64,000 nt of DNA, taken from NCBI GenBank assembly GCA_014377455.1, contig JACMPO010000173.1, forward strand, positions 1-64,000, given 5' to 3'. The notes beneath the pieces are model-generated. The model was not told where the DNA came from. It made no database searches and worked only from the letters and a program-made list of their open reading frames with translations. A program made the position numbers and the translations under genes. This stretch comes from Flavobacterium sp. GTDB lineage: Bacteria > Bacteroidota > Bacteroidia > Flavobacteriales > Flavobacteriaceae. This document shows, one piece after another, positions 9,753 to 20,209 of the stretch (its first letter is position 1; each line of letters begins with the position of its first letter).

Positions 9753-11219
9753 ATGGCAAATTCTGGATTAGACATAAAGTTGAAAGGCGATAAAGTTATT
9801 GAACAAATTCCTTCTATTAAGGACAAGGCTTTACGAATCAATTTGAACGAACATATTTATGGAACTTTTGCAGAAATTGGTGCCGGACAAGAAACTGTTA
9901 GGCATTTTTTTAGATCAGGAGGTTCTTCTGGAACCATTGCAAAAGCCATGTCAGCCTATGATAAAGACTTTAGTGATGCTATTTATGGAATTGAAGAAGA
10001 TGGTCGCTATGTAACCGAAAGTCGATTAAAAAAAATGCTTTCGCATGAAGTAGAATTAATCGAAAAACGACTCGATAGAACTAAACATCCTAATAAAATG
10101 TTTTTTAGTTACGCAAATACTGTTGCTACTATCGATTTTGCTAAACAATTTAAGGGTCACGGTTGGGTTGGAATTCGATACCAAATTGAACCAGACGAAG
10201 ATTATAATGAAATCGCAATCCACATCCGTTTTAAAGAAACTGATGCTCGATTACAACAGGAAACATTAGGAATTCTGGGAGTAAATCTTATTTATGGCGC
10301 TTTCTACAAATATAACGATCCAAAAAAATTACTTCGATATTTATATGATCATTTGGATAAAGATCAAATTGAAATAGATACTATCAACTTTTCGGGTCCA
10401 CGATTTGCAAATGTTGATAACCGTTTGATGAGTTTGCAGTTAGTAAAAAATGGAATGACCGATGCGGTAATGTTCAGCCCAGATGGACATAACATTTTAC
10501 CAGCTGCCGTTTTATACAAAAAAAATATCTTGGCTTTAAGAGGAAGTTTTAGGCCTGTAACTACTGTAAACATTGACATGTACGAGAAATCGTTAAAAAT
10601 GTTTTTGGAGGAAAATAAAGTTGAAAAAGACAATACGTTTGTAGTATTCGAAATTACGCTGTCAAACTTGCGCTCGGAAGGAGAAATAGACGAGCGCGAT
10701 TTTATGGATAGAGCTGAACTGTTGTGTTCGCTTGGACAAACGGTAATGATATCAAATTTTCAAGAGTATTACAAAGTTGTTGAATATTTCTCAAATTATT
10801 CCAAAGCACGAATGGGACTTGTAATGGGTGTAAATAATTTAGTAGATATATTTGACGAAAAGTATTACCGTCATTTAAGTGGAGGAATTCTGGAAGCTTT
10901 TGGTAAATTATTTTATCGTGATTTAAAAGTCTATTTATACCCAATGCTTGGTGAAAATAAAGAGGTAATTAATTCTGAAAACTTAAAAGTTCATCCTAGA
11001 ATGAAAGAATTGTATAAGTTTTTCAAATTCAACGGAAAAGTTGTTGATGTGACCGATTATGACGAAAAAAATCTTGAAATATTTTCGCGTGAAGTTTTGA
11101 AAATGATCACAAAAGGAATTCCAGGTTGGGAAAAATTATTACCAGAAGGAATTGCAGAACTAATTAAAGAACATCAACTTTTTGGATATGATCCAAATAG
11201 AATTTTAGAAATTGTTTAG
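9753..11219 (+). CDS. Conserved cytoplasmic protein of unknown function (nicotinamide/TonB-type names in databases are, to my recollection, misannotations)
   Basis: ORF MANSGLDIKLKGDKVIEQIPSIKDKALRINLNEHIYGTFAEIGAGQETVRHFFRSGGSSGTIAKAMSAYDK...; no signal peptide. Confidence 0.85.
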   Translation: MANSGLDIKLKGDKVIEQIPSIKDKALRINLNEHIYGTFAEIGAGQETVRHFFRSGGSSGTIAKAMSAYDKDFSDAIYGIEEDGRYVTESRLKKMLSHEVELIEKRLDRTKHPNKMFFSYANTVATIDFAKQFKGHGWVGIRYQIEPDEDYNEIAIHIRFKETDARLQQETLGILGVNLIYGAFYKYNDPKKLLRYLYDHLDKDQIEIDTINFSGPRFANVDNRLMSLQLVKNGMTDAVMFSPDGHNILPAAVLYKKNILALRGSFRPVTTVNIDMYEKSLKMFLEENKVEKDNTFVVFEITLSNLRSEGEIDERDFMDRAELLCSLGQTVMISNFQEYYKVVEYFSNYSKARMGLVMGVNNLVDIFDEKYYRHLSGGILEAFGKLFYRDLKVYLYPMLGENKEVINSENLKVHPRMKELYKFFKFNGKVVDVTDYDEKNLEIFSREVLKMITKGIPGWEKLLPEGIAELIKEHQLFGYDPNRILEIV

Positions 11220-11261
11220 AAATCTACCTTTAATTGTAGTTAAATTATTTATTTTTTTACA

Positions 11262-11303
11262 TAAAAAAAACCACTAACAATCGTATCGTTAGTGGTTTTT
11301 TAT
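11262..11303. terminator. Bidirectional intrinsic terminator between convergent 9753 gene and typA
   Basis: AAAAAAACCACTAAC-aatcgtatc-GTTAGTGGTTTTTT. Confidence 0.85.
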
Positions 11304-11317
11304 TTTTTCAGAAAAAA

Positions 11318-13114
11318 TTACAATTTGTAACGTTTTCTATCTGTTTCATTTAGATAAATCTTTCTTAAACGAATAGATTTTGGTGTAACTTCGACATATT
11401 CATCTTTTTGAATATATTCTAAAGCTTCTTCTAATGAAAACTTAATTGGTGGAATAATTCTTGCTTTCTCGTCATTTCCTGAAGAACGCACGTTTGATTG
11501 TTTTTTTGCTTTTGTTACATTGATACACATGTCATCACTCCGACTATTTTCTCCAATTACTTGACCTTCATATATTTCCTCGTTGGGATTTACAAAAAAT
11601 GAACCTCTATCTTGTAATTTATCAATTGAATAAGGGATTGCTTTTCCATTTTCCATTGAGATTAATGAACCGTTATTTCTTCCAGGAATATCTCCTTTGT
11701 AAGGTTCATAACCTATAAATCGGTGAGACATAATTGCTTCACCTGCTGTAGCTGTTAGTAACTGATTACGCAATCCAATGATTCCACGAGAAGGAATATT
11801 AAATTTTACAATCATTCGCTCTCCTTTTCCTTCCATTGAGAGCATTTCACCTTTTCGAATTGATACAAATTCTACAGCTCGACCTGATAAATGTTCTGGT
11901 AAATCGATAGTTAATTCTTCAATTGGCTCACATTTTTTACCATCAATCTCTTTGATAATAACTTGTGGCTGACCTATTTGTAATTCGTATCCTTCTCTTC
12001 TCATGGTCTCAATTAGAACAGACAAGTGTAATACTCCACGTCCAAAAACCATAAATTTATCGGCAGAATCAGTCTCGCCCATTTTCATGGCAAGGTTTTT
12101 TTCTAATTCTTTTGTCAATCGGTCTCTGATGTGTCTTGAAGTAACAAATTTTCCTTCTTTTCCAAAAAACGGTGAGTCGTTAATGGTAAACAACATACTC
12201 ATTGTTGGTTCATCAATTGCTATGGTTTGTAATGCTTCAGGATTTTCGAAATCAGCAATAGTATCGCCAATTTCAAATCCTTCAACTCCTACAATGGCAC
12301 AAATATCACCAGCAATAACCTCTTGAACTTTTTTTCGTCCAAGACCTTCAAAAGTATGTAACTCTTTTATCCTTGTTTTGATAACTTTACCATCTCTTTT
12401 TACTAAAGAAATGGGCATTCCTTCTTTTAAAACTCCTCTTTCTAATCTACCAATAGCAATTCGACCTGTAAATGAAGAAAAATCTAGTGAGGTAATTAAC
12501 ATTTGTGGTGTTCCAGTAGAAACTTTAGGAGCTGGAACATTTGCTATAACCATATCAAGTAAAGCCTCGACATTATCGGTTATGTTATCCCAATGATCTG
12601 ACATCCAGTTATTTTTAGCTGAACCGTAAACGGTTGGAAAATCAAGTTGCCACTCTTCAGCACCAAGTTCAAACATTAAATCGAATACTTTTTCATGAAC
12701 TTCTTCTGGTGTACAATTTTCTTTATCTACCTTATTTATAACCACACAAGGTTTTAATCCTAAATCAATTGCTTTTTGTAGTACAAAACGAGTTTGTGGC
12801 ATTGGACCTTCAAAGGCATCTACAAGCAAACAAACTCCGTCTGCCATATTTAAAACCCGCTCTACTTCTCCTCCAAAATCAGCGTGACCTGGAGTATCTA
12901 TTATATTAATTTTTGTTCCTTTGTAAACAACCGAAACATTTTTCGATGTAATGGTGATTCCTCTTTCTCTCTCTAAATCATTATTGTCAAGAATTAAATC
13001 TCCTGTATTTTCATTTTCACGAAAAAGCTGACAATGATACATAATTTTGTCAACCAAAGTAGTTTTACCGTGATCGACATGGGCAATAATTGCAATATTT
13101 CTAATAGACTCCAT
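11318..13114 (-). CDS. typA: Translational GTPase TypA/BipA
   Basis: [42 protein letters not shown]; 598 aa. Confidence 0.97.
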   Translation of the reverse strand: MESIRNIAIIAHVDHGKTTLVDKIMYHCQLFRENENTGDLILDNNDLERERGITITSKNVSVVYKGTKINIIDTPGHADFGGEVERVLNMADGVCLLVDAFEGPMPQTRFVLQKAIDLGLKPCVVINKVDKENCTPEEVHEKVFDLMFELGAEEWQLDFPTVYGSAKNNWMSDHWDNITDNVEALLDMVIANVPAPKVSTGTPQMLITSLDFSSFTGRIAIGRLERGVLKEGMPISLVKRDGKVIKTRIKELHTFEGLGRKKVQEVIAGDICAIVGVEGFEIGDTIADFENPEALQTIAIDEPTMSMLFTINDSPFFGKEGKFVTSRHIRDRLTKELEKNLAMKMGETDSADKFMVFGRGVLHLSVLIETMRREGYELQIGQPQVIIKEIDGKKCEPIEELTIDLPEHLSGRAVEFVSIRKGEMLSMEGKGERMIVKFNIPSRGIIGLRNQLLTATAGEAIMSHRFIGYEPYKGDIPGRNNGSLISMENGKAIPYSIDKLQDRGSFFVNPNEEIYEGQVIGENSRSDDMCINVTKAKKQSNVRSSGNDEKARIIPPIKFSLEEALEYIQKDEYVEVTPKSIRLRKIYLNETDRKRYKL

Positions 13115-13133
13115 CTGTTATTTTTAATGGGTG

Positions 13134-13141
13134 CAAAGGTA
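13134..13141 (-). promoter_or_regulatory. -7 element for typA (reverse-strand TACCTTTG)
   Basis: Plus-strand CAAAGGTA 20 nt upstream of start. Confidence 0.5.
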
Positions 13142-13272
13142 CAATTAATTTTTCTATATTTTAGTATTGAAATAATAGTTTACATTTTAGTAACTTATCT
13201 TAATAAAAATTTTAATATTTCGTTTTTTTTAATTTAAAAGGTTTGTTTTACCCTTTATTTATTTATTTTTGA

Positions 13273-14994
13273 ATGATGGAAAATGATTACAATTCTACAC
13301 TATTTTATTTTTTCTGTACGTTCGCATTGGCAGTAATCAGTCAAGTTATATTTTCTTTTATTTTCCCTAATCTTTTATCCTTTTTATTTATTATAACAGT
13401 TGGTTTTTTTACAGCACTTGGATCGTTATTTGTTTTTACTTATTTAAAAAAACGAAATGCTTCAATTGTAAGATTTAAAATAGATCAACTTGAACAAAAA
13501 TATGATGATTTGTTGAAAAAACACGAGCTATATGAAATTGCTTCAAAGGCTACTAATGATACTATTTGGGATTGGAATATTAAAACAAATGGATTTATTT
13601 GGAATGAAGGAATAGAAATTGTATTTGGTCATAAAAAAGAAAATATTGAAAATAATTTACAATGGTGGTTTAATAAAATTCATCCCGAAGACAGTTTAAA
13701 AATATCAGTTAAATTATATGAATCTGTAAATGAAAAATTAGAGAAATGGCAAGATGAATATCGATTTTTATGTGCTGATGGAACTTACCGTTATGTTAGC
13801 AATAGAGGTTTTTTAATAAAAGATGAAACTGGAGTTGTGGTGAGGATGATAGGTTCTATTCAAGATGTTACAAAGCAAAAACGTGAAGAACAACGTTTAA
13901 AACTTCTTGAAACTGTAATTACTCAAACCAAAGATTCTGTAATAATAACTGAAGCACAGGAAAAAGAAAAAGGAATTCCGAAAATCGTATTCGTAAATCC
14001 AGCTTTTCACAACATGACAGGATATAAGCCTAATGAAGTTATAGGTAAATCGCCAACCATCTTTATTAGTAAAAACAGTGTTAAAAATAATATTAAACAA
14101 CTTGCAGATGCTTTAAAGAAAAAAGAAGAATTTACTTTTGAATCCTTAAACAACAAAAAAAATGGTGAAGAATACTGGGTAAATTTCAGTATGATTCCCA
14201 TTACAAATAATGATAATTTACATTCCCATTGGATTTCAATACAAAGAGATATATCAGTAGAAAAACATAGAGAAAAAGAGCGCGAACAACTAATTAGTGA
14301 GTTGACTCAAAATAACAAAGACTTAAAGCAATTTTCATACATAACCTCTCATAACCTGAGAGCACCATTATCAAATCTTACTGGATTATTAAATTTAATA
14401 GATGATATTCCAATAGAAAATGAAGAACTCAAAGAAATAATATCGGGTTTTTCAAAATCGACTGCATTACTCAATGAAACAATTAACGATTTAGTAAAAG
14501 TTGTTATCATAAAAGACAGTTTATCTATTCAAAAGGAGGATTTACAAATTAAAGAAATTTTTGAGAACGTTTTCAATCAACTTAGTTTTTTAATAAGCAT
14601 AAAGAAACCGATTATTAAGATGGATCTTGATAAAGCACCAAACGTAAGCGTAAATAAATCTTATTTTGAAAGCATACTATTAAATTTAATGACCAACTCA
14701 CTGAAATATAAGGATGACGTTAGACAACTTAAAATTTCAATTTCGTCGAAAAAAAATGGACAAAACACATTAGTTACTTTCAAAGACAACGGAATTGGAA
14801 TAGATATGAAACTTAATAAAGAAAAAATATTTGGATTGTATCAACGATTTCATGATTATCCAGACAGCAAGGGTTTAGGCTTATATTTAGTAAAATCGCA
14901 AGTAGAATCAATGGGTGGAAAAATTACTGTAAACAGTGAAGTTGGGGTTGGTACCACATTTGAAATTGCATTTAAAAATAATGCACATGCTTAA
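13273..14994 (+). CDS. PAS-domain sensor histidine kinase with two N-terminal TM helices
   Basis: Two PAS/PAC regions, SHNLRAPLSNLTG phosphoacceptor motif, HATPase motifs (NLMTNSLKY, DNGIGID, GLGLYLVKS). Confidence 0.9.
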   Translation: MMENDYNSTLFYFFCTFALAVISQVIFSFIFPNLLSFLFIITVGFFTALGSLFVFTYLKKRNASIVRFKIDQLEQKYDDLLKKHELYEIASKATNDTIWDWNIKTNGFIWNEGIEIVFGHKKENIENNLQWWFNKIHPEDSLKISVKLYESVNEKLEKWQDEYRFLCADGTYRYVSNRGFLIKDETGVVVRMIGSIQDVTKQKREEQRLKLLETVITQTKDSVIITEAQEKEKGIPKIVFVNPAFHNMTGYKPNEVIGKSPTIFISKNSVKNNIKQLADALKKKEEFTFESLNNKKNGEEYWVNFSMIPITNNDNLHSHWISIQRDISVEKHREKEREQLISELTQNNKDLKQFSYITSHNLRAPLSNLTGLLNLIDDIPIENEELKEIISGFSKSTALLNETINDLVKVVIIKDSLSIQKEDLQIKEIFENVFNQLSFLISIKKPIIKMDLDKAPNVSVNKSYFESILLNLMTNSLKYKDDVRQLKISISSKKNGQNTLVTFKDNGIGIDMKLNKEKIFGLYQRFHDYPDSKGLGLYLVKSQVESMGGKITVNSEVGVGTTFEIAFKNNAHA

Positions 14995-15388
14995 TAAAAT
15001 ATTATTTATCGATGATGATCCAATAACGTTTATGTTATTCAAAAAAGTAATTGAAAAAGCTGGTTTTGCAAAGAAAATTGATGTTGCAAAAAACGGAACT
15101 GAGGCAGTAAATTATTTCAAAGAGTTTATTGCAAACGAAAAGTTAACCGAGCTTCCAAACCTTATCTTTTTAGATTTGAACATGCCCGTAATGGGCGGTT
15201 GGGAATTTTTAGATCAATTTTCTTCAATTGATTTTGCAGAAAAATTTTCATCATTAAAAGTAATAGTTTTGTCTTCTACAATTGATCCCTATGACATTGA
15301 TAAAGCAAAAAAATATCCAATGGTTTTAGATTTTCTTTCAAAACCAATTACTGTAGAAATGCTTAATTACATAGAAACTATAATGTAA
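14987..15388 (+). CDS. Single-domain (Rcp1/CheY-like) response regulator
   Basis: MLNKILFIDDDPITFML...LIFLDLNMPVMGGWEFL...KVIVLSST...FLSKPI; overlaps the kinase stop. Confidence 0.9.
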   Translation: MLNKILFIDDDPITFMLFKKVIEKAGFAKKIDVAKNGTEAVNYFKEFIANEKLTELPNLIFLDLNMPVMGGWEFLDQFSSIDFAEKFSSLKVIVLSSTIDPYDIDKAKKYPMVLDFLSKPITVEMLNYIETIM

Positions 15389-15391
15389 AAA

Positions 15392-15420
15392 AAAACGCTC
15401 AAATTTCTTTGAACGTTTTG
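15392..15420. terminator. Intrinsic terminator between response regulator and rpsT
   Basis: AACGCTCAAA-tttc-TTTGAACGTTTT imperfect stem. Confidence 0.6.
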
Positions 15421-15438
15421 TATAAATAATAATTGTTG

Positions 15439-15690
15439 TTACATATTAGTAACATGTTTTGTTAATTTTGATTTCAAATTTGAAGCTTTGTTATCATGAA
15501 TGACATTCTTCTTTGCAAGTTTGTCAATCATCGATATAACACTCGACAATTTAGATGAAGCATCAGCCTTATCTGTAGCAAGTCTAAGTGCTTTTATTGC
15601 ATTACGAGTAGTTTTATGCTGATATCTGTTTAAAACTCTACGTTTTTCGTTACTTCTGATTCTTTTTAAAGCTGACTTATGATTTGCCAT
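15439..15690 (-). CDS. rpsT: 30S ribosomal protein S20
   Basis: MANHKSALKRIRSNEKRRVLNRYQHKTTRNAIKAL. Confidence 0.97.
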   Translation of the reverse strand: MANHKSALKRIRSNEKRRVLNRYQHKTTRNAIKALRLATDKADASSKLSSVISMIDKLAKKNVIHDNKASNLKSKLTKHVTNM

Positions 15691-15725
15691 TTTGTTATAT
15701 TTTTCTTTTTAAATAAAATAAATTG

Positions 15726-15797
15726 TAGCCCGTAGGGGAATCGAACCCCTCTTACCAGGATGAAAACCTGGCGTCCTAACCGATAGACGAACGGGCC
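15726..15797 (-). tRNA. tRNA-Glu(TTC)
   Basis: Reverse strand GGCCCGTTCGTCTATCGGTTAGGACGCCAGGTTTTCATCCTGGTAAGAGGGGTTCGATTCCCCTACGGGCTA; anticodon loop TTTTCAT. Confidence 0.95.
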
Positions 15798-15875
15798 ATT
15801 CTTTTTGAATGCGGATGCAAAAATACAACTATTTTTTATTAACACAATAGTAGAATGTATTTTTTTTATTTTTTT

Positions 15876-17354
15876 TTAATAGGCTTTTGCAAACAACACT
15901 CTACCAGCAGATTCTAAACCTGTTAAAACACATTTGCCTTTATTTTCTAACCGACCTAGAGCTATACATCTTATTGTTGCTTTGGTCAAATCTTTAATTT
16001 TTTCTTCGGTTTGTGCGGTTCCATCCCAATGTGCTGCAATAAATCCTCCTTTAGTTTCTAAAATATTTTTAAATTCTTCAAAATCATTAACTTCAGTGAC
16101 GTGATTTTCTCTGTAAACCAAAGCTTTTTGAAATAAATCGTTTTGTATAGTTACTAACAAATTATTAATGTAATCTGCAACACCATCATTAGAAACTACC
16201 TCTTTTGTTAAATTATCACGTCGAACAATTTCAAAAGTTCCATTTTCTAAATCTTTAGGTCCAATTGCTATTCGGACAGGTACACCTTTCAATTCCCAAT
16301 CAGCAAATTTAAAACCTGGTTTTTGGGTATTTCGATCATCATATTTAACAGAAATATGGAGCTTTTTAAATTGAAATACTAAATCATCAGCAACTTTAGA
16401 TATTTTTATTAACTCTTCCTCAGTTTTAAAAATTGGAACTATAACTACTTGTATAGGAGCTAAATTTGGCGGTAAAACCAGACCATTATCGTCAGAATGT
16501 GTCATAACTAAAGCTCCCATAAGTCGCGTTGAAACTCCCCACGATGTTCCCCAAACATAATCTTGTTTGCCTTCTTGATTTGCAAATTTAACATCAAATG
16601 CTTTAGCAAAATTTTGACCCAAAAAATGAGAAGTCCCGGCCTGTAATGCTTTTCCATCTTGCATTAAAGCTTCGATACAAAAGGTTTCTTCGGCACCTGC
16701 AAAACGTTCGGTTTCAGTTTTAATTCCTTTTATAACGGGTATTGCCATAAAGTTTTCAGCAAAATCAGCATAAACATGCATCATTTTTTCCGATTCTTCT
16801 AATGCTTCAGCTTTTGTTGCGTGAGCAGTATGACCTTCCTGCCATAAAAACTCTGCAGTTCTAAGAAATAAACGCGTTCTCATTTCCCATCTTACAACAT
16901 TTGCCCACTGATTTATGAGTAATGGTAAATCTCTATATGATTGTACCCAACCTTTATAAGTAGACCAGATTATGGCTTCGCTGGTTGGTCTTACAATTAA
17001 TTCTTCCTCCAATTTTGCATTAGGATCTACCATCAATTTTCCTGGTTTATCAGGATCATTTTTTAATCTGTAATGGGTAACTATAGCACATTCTTTTGCA
17101 AAACCCTCGGCATTTTTTTCTTCGGCTTCAAACATACTTTTAGGCACAAAAAGTGGAAAGTAAGCATTGCTATGACCTGTTTCTTTAAACATTCTATCGA
17201 GTTCTGCTTGCATTTTTTCCCAGATTGCGTAACCGTAAGGTTTTATAACCATACAGCCTCTAACACCAGAATTTTCTGCCAAATCTGCTTTGACAACTAG
17301 TTCATTATACCACTTGGAATAATCCTCTTCTCGCTTTGTTAAGTTCTTGCTCAT
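15876..17354 (-). CDS. proS: Prolyl-tRNA synthetase (short, ProS type 3)
   Basis: [46 protein letters not shown]...; [12 protein letters not shown]. Confidence 0.96.
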   Translation of the reverse strand: MSKNLTKREEDYSKWYNELVVKADLAENSGVRGCMVIKPYGYAIWEKMQAELDRMFKETGHSNAYFPLFVPKSMFEAEEKNAEGFAKECAIVTHYRLKNDPDKPGKLMVDPNAKLEEELIVRPTSEAIIWSTYKGWVQSYRDLPLLINQWANVVRWEMRTRLFLRTAEFLWQEGHTAHATKAEALEESEKMMHVYADFAENFMAIPVIKGIKTETERFAGAEETFCIEALMQDGKALQAGTSHFLGQNFAKAFDVKFANQEGKQDYVWGTSWGVSTRLMGALVMTHSDDNGLVLPPNLAPIQVVIVPIFKTEEELIKISKVADDLVFQFKKLHISVKYDDRNTQKPGFKFADWELKGVPVRIAIGPKDLENGTFEIVRRDNLTKEVVSNDGVADYINNLLVTIQNDLFQKALVYRENHVTEVNDFEEFKNILETKGGFIAAHWDGTAQTEEKIKDLTKATIRCIALGRLENKGKCVLTGLESAGRVLFAKAY

Positions 17355-17407
17355 AATGAATAGTTTGGCATAAAAATTGTTTAACTAAAATTAACTAAAT
17401 AGTTCGG

Positions 17408-17415
17408 CAAAACTA
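17408..17415 (-). promoter_or_regulatory. Putative -7 element for proS (reverse-strand TAGTTTTG)
   Basis: Plus-strand CAAAACTA; matches TAnnTTTG. Confidence 0.45.
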
Positions 17416-17417
17416 AC

Positions 17418-17425
17418 TATTTTTG
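17418..17425 (+). promoter_or_regulatory. Putative -7 element TATTTTTG for the 17456 gene
   Basis: Matches TAnnTTTG; 30 nt upstream of ATG. Confidence 0.5.
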
Positions 17426-17455
17426 TATAGTCCAACAATTAAAAATGCTACATAT

Positions 17456-18565
17456 ATGAAAACTTATTATTTTTTATCGCAAAAAAATTCCATTTATGTT
17501 TTATTTGGAATTTTGTCATTACTGATGACATCCTGTGGATCTTACCAAAACTCATCTTATTATGATAATGATGGAGTTTATGGTGGTAACTCTTCTAATA
17601 CAAGTAGTTCTAGGAGAACAGATAATGCACCAAACAAGTACAAAGAATATTTCAGCTCTTTGAATGAAAAAAATCAAAATGAAGTATTTACTGAAGTCGA
17701 CAGTTATTCTTCTACAAATTATGATACAATAAGTAAAAATACCGCTCAAGTTCAAAACCAAAATCAAGATCAAAATTACAACAGTAATTATTCTAGTTGG
17801 GGATCAAATGGTAATGGAACGGTTGCTATAAATGTATATTCTAACAATTGGGGATACAACAATTGGAACAACTATTGGTACGGAAATTATTGGGGATATA
17901 ACAATTGGTATGGTAATTATTGGTCGTACAACAGTTGGTATTCTCCTTATTTTTATGGTAATTATGGCTATTACAACCCTTATTTTGGGTATTACAATCC
18001 TTATTACGGTTACGGATATGGTTACAATGCTGGGTATTATGGGTATAATAATGGATATTATGGATATTATGGAAACCAATATGCGCACTCACACGGTAGA
18101 AGAAATACAAATGGATTAATAGGAAACTCAGATGGTATTTATGCCTCTAGAAATTCAAATGCAGGTAGTAGAAGTTACTCTAACTTAAATTCACCAAGAG
18201 GATTTAACAACTCTAATTCTCCGCGTAGTTATTCAAATGCAAATACTGCTCCGCGTAACAACGGAACCTATTCCCCAAGAAGTTATAATGACGCTTCACC
18301 AAGAAGTTATAATAACAATAGTAACACTTCGCCAAGAAGTTATTCACCACAAGCATCTTCACCTCGAACTTATAGTGATCCTTCACCAAGAAGTTATACA
18401 CCAAGTTCAAGTTCATCCCCCAGAAGTTACACTCCTAGTCCTTCCTATTCTTCTCCACGAAGCTATTCTTCACCAAGTTATGGTGGTGGTGGCGGTGGTG
18501 GAAGCTACGGCGGTGGCGGTGGCGGAGGTCGTTCTGGCGGCGGCGGCGGAGGCGGAAGACGCTAA
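17456..18565 (+). CDS. Low-complexity lipoprotein: Tyr/Asn/Trp/Gly-rich tract, SPRSY repeats, Gly-rich/Arg tail
   Basis: MKTYYFLSQKNSIYVLFGILSLLMTSCGS lipobox; NYWYGNYWGYNNWYGNYWSYN...; SPRSY repeats; GGGGGGGSYGGGGGGGRSGGGGGGGRR. Confidence 0.8.
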   Translation: MKTYYFLSQKNSIYVLFGILSLLMTSCGSYQNSSYYDNDGVYGGNSSNTSSSRRTDNAPNKYKEYFSSLNEKNQNEVFTEVDSYSSTNYDTISKNTAQVQNQNQDQNYNSNYSSWGSNGNGTVAINVYSNNWGYNNWNNYWYGNYWGYNNWYGNYWSYNSWYSPYFYGNYGYYNPYFGYYNPYYGYGYGYNAGYYGYNNGYYGYYGNQYAHSHGRRNTNGLIGNSDGIYASRNSNAGSRSYSNLNSPRGFNNSNSPRSYSNANTAPRNNGTYSPRSYNDASPRSYNNNSNTSPRSYSPQASSPRTYSDPSPRSYTPSSSSSPRSYTPSPSYSSPRSYSSPSYGGGGGGGSYGGGGGGGRSGGGGGGGRR

Positions 18566-18593
18566 TTTTTACTAAAAATTAATTAAAAAAAAT

Positions 18594-20108
18594 ATGAAAA
18601 AGATAGTTTCGTTTGTAATGGTTTGTTTTGCTGTGACTACCATTCAAGCACAAGACATTAATGATGCACTCCGATACTCTCAAACAAATTTGAGTGGCAC
18701 GGCAAGGTTTACCGCTATGAGTGGTGCTTTTGGAGCATTAGGAGGCGATTTTTCTGCAATAAATGTAAATCCAGCTGGATCAGTAAATTTTGCAAATAAC
18801 CAAGTTGGAGTTTCGTTAACTAATTATCATACTAGTAATGATTCAGATTATTTTGGCACTAAAAACAACAATAAAGACAATAATTTAACAATAAATCAGG
18901 CTGGTGGAGTTTTTGTATTTAATAATGATGACAAGAATAGTAATTTCAAAAAGTTTGCTCTTTCTTTAAATTATGAAAACACACGTAATTTAGATAATAA
19001 ATTGTATTTTTCAGGAACAAACCCTTTAAATTCAATCGACAAATATTTTTTGAGCTATGCTAATGGAATTCCTTTAGGAAATATTTCTAATTATAGTTTT
19101 GGGGATTTATATTATGACGAACAACAGGCATATTTAGGATACAATGCCTACATAATAGACCCTGCTTCAAATGCAAATACTGAAACTAATTATTTTACAA
19201 ATGTTTCTAATTTAGGTAATTATTATCAACAAAACAGTGTTAAAAGTGCAGGATATAACGGAAAATTAAATTTTAATTTTTCTACTCAATATAAAGATAA
19301 ATTGAGTTTTGGTATCAATTTTAATTCTCATTTCGTTGATTACAGACAATCAAGCAGTTTTTATGAATCAAACACCAACCCCAAATATGCGACAGGTACA
19401 ACTGTAGATAGAATTCGCTTTAACAATGATCTTTATACTTATGGAAATGGATTTTCATTCCAACTAGGAACAATATTCAAACCTGTAAAAGAGGTTCGTT
19501 TTGGATTAACCTATGAATCGCCAACTTGGTATAGATTGAATGACGAATTATCTCAAAGTATAGCAACTTCTGGATATGGATTAAATGCTACTCAAGACAA
19601 TACTGTTGCTGGATCTACAACGGTAAATCCCAATATTACGACAGTTTTTCAACCCTATAAATTACAAACATCTGGGAAATATACAGCTAGTTTTGCTTAT
19701 ATTTTTGGAAAAAAAGGTTTGATTAGTGTAGATTATGCTTTGAAAGATTACAGCAATACGCAATACCGGCCTAATAAAGATTTTACAAATACTAATAAAT
19801 ATATGTCAGATGTTTTGACAACTTCTAGCGAAGTTCGTATAGGTGCCGAATATAAAATTAAACTTTTAAGTCTTCGTGGCGGTTATCGATTTGAACAAAG
19901 CCCATACAGAAACACGCAAACTATGGGAGAGTTGACAGGATTTTCAGGAGGATTTGGATATAATTTTGGTTCAACGAAAGTAGATTTGTCTTATGCTTAC
20001 TCAAAACGTGATTATAAACAACAATTATTCTCACAAGGATTAACCGATTCAAGTAATATTAAATCAATAAACAATAATATTACCCTAACTTTATTATTTG
20101 AATTATAA
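18594..20108 (+). CDS. OmpP1/FadL-family outer-membrane transporter
   Basis: Signal peptide; ARFTAMSGAFGALGGDFSAINVNPAGSVNFANNQVGVSL N-terminus typical of the family; beta-barrel C-terminus ending LLFEL. Confidence 0.82.
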   Translation: MKKIVSFVMVCFAVTTIQAQDINDALRYSQTNLSGTARFTAMSGAFGALGGDFSAINVNPAGSVNFANNQVGVSLTNYHTSNDSDYFGTKNNNKDNNLTINQAGGVFVFNNDDKNSNFKKFALSLNYENTRNLDNKLYFSGTNPLNSIDKYFLSYANGIPLGNISNYSFGDLYYDEQQAYLGYNAYIIDPASNANTETNYFTNVSNLGNYYQQNSVKSAGYNGKLNFNFSTQYKDKLSFGINFNSHFVDYRQSSSFYESNTNPKYATGTTVDRIRFNNDLYTYGNGFSFQLGTIFKPVKEVRFGLTYESPTWYRLNDELSQSIATSGYGLNATQDNTVAGSTTVNPNITTVFQPYKLQTSGKYTASFAYIFGKKGLISVDYALKDYSNTQYRPNKDFTNTNKYMSDVLTTSSEVRIGAEYKIKLLSLRGGYRFEQSPYRNTQTMGELTGFSGGFGYNFGSTKVDLSYAYSKRDYKQQLFSQGLTDSSNIKSINNNITLTLLFEL

Positions 20109-20128
20109 AATCATTAAAATAAAACATC

Positions 20129-20161
20129 AAAATCCATTTACTGTTGTAAGTGGATTTTTTT
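20129..20161. terminator. Intrinsic terminator after the 18594 gene
   Basis: AAATCCATTTAC-tgtt-GTAAGTGGATTTTTTT. Confidence 0.8.
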
Positions 20162-20183
20162 ATTGAATATGATTTAAAAACCG

Positions 20184-20191
20184 TAATTTTG
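20184..20191 (+). promoter_or_regulatory. -7 element TAATTTTG for rimO
   Basis: 18 nt upstream of ATG 20210. Confidence 0.5.
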
Positions 20192-20209
20192 CAATCCAAA
20201 AATAAGTCA

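Noticed and set aside
11778-12596. Three plus-strand ORFs antisense to typA
   Set aside because: The typA frame is clearly the conserved coding frame; antisense translations have no recognisable features
17804-18110. Overlapping ORFs in the low-complexity lipoprotein gene (17804-18088 -, 17832-18119 +, 17841-18110 -)
   Set aside because: Repeat-driven alternative frames (I/V/T-rich or N/H/C-rich translations) of the YGN tract; no start context or family signature
18213-18575. ORFs 18213-18416 (-) and 18237-18575 (+)
   Set aside because: Alternative frames of SPRSY and Gly repeats; translations are artefactual low-complexity strings
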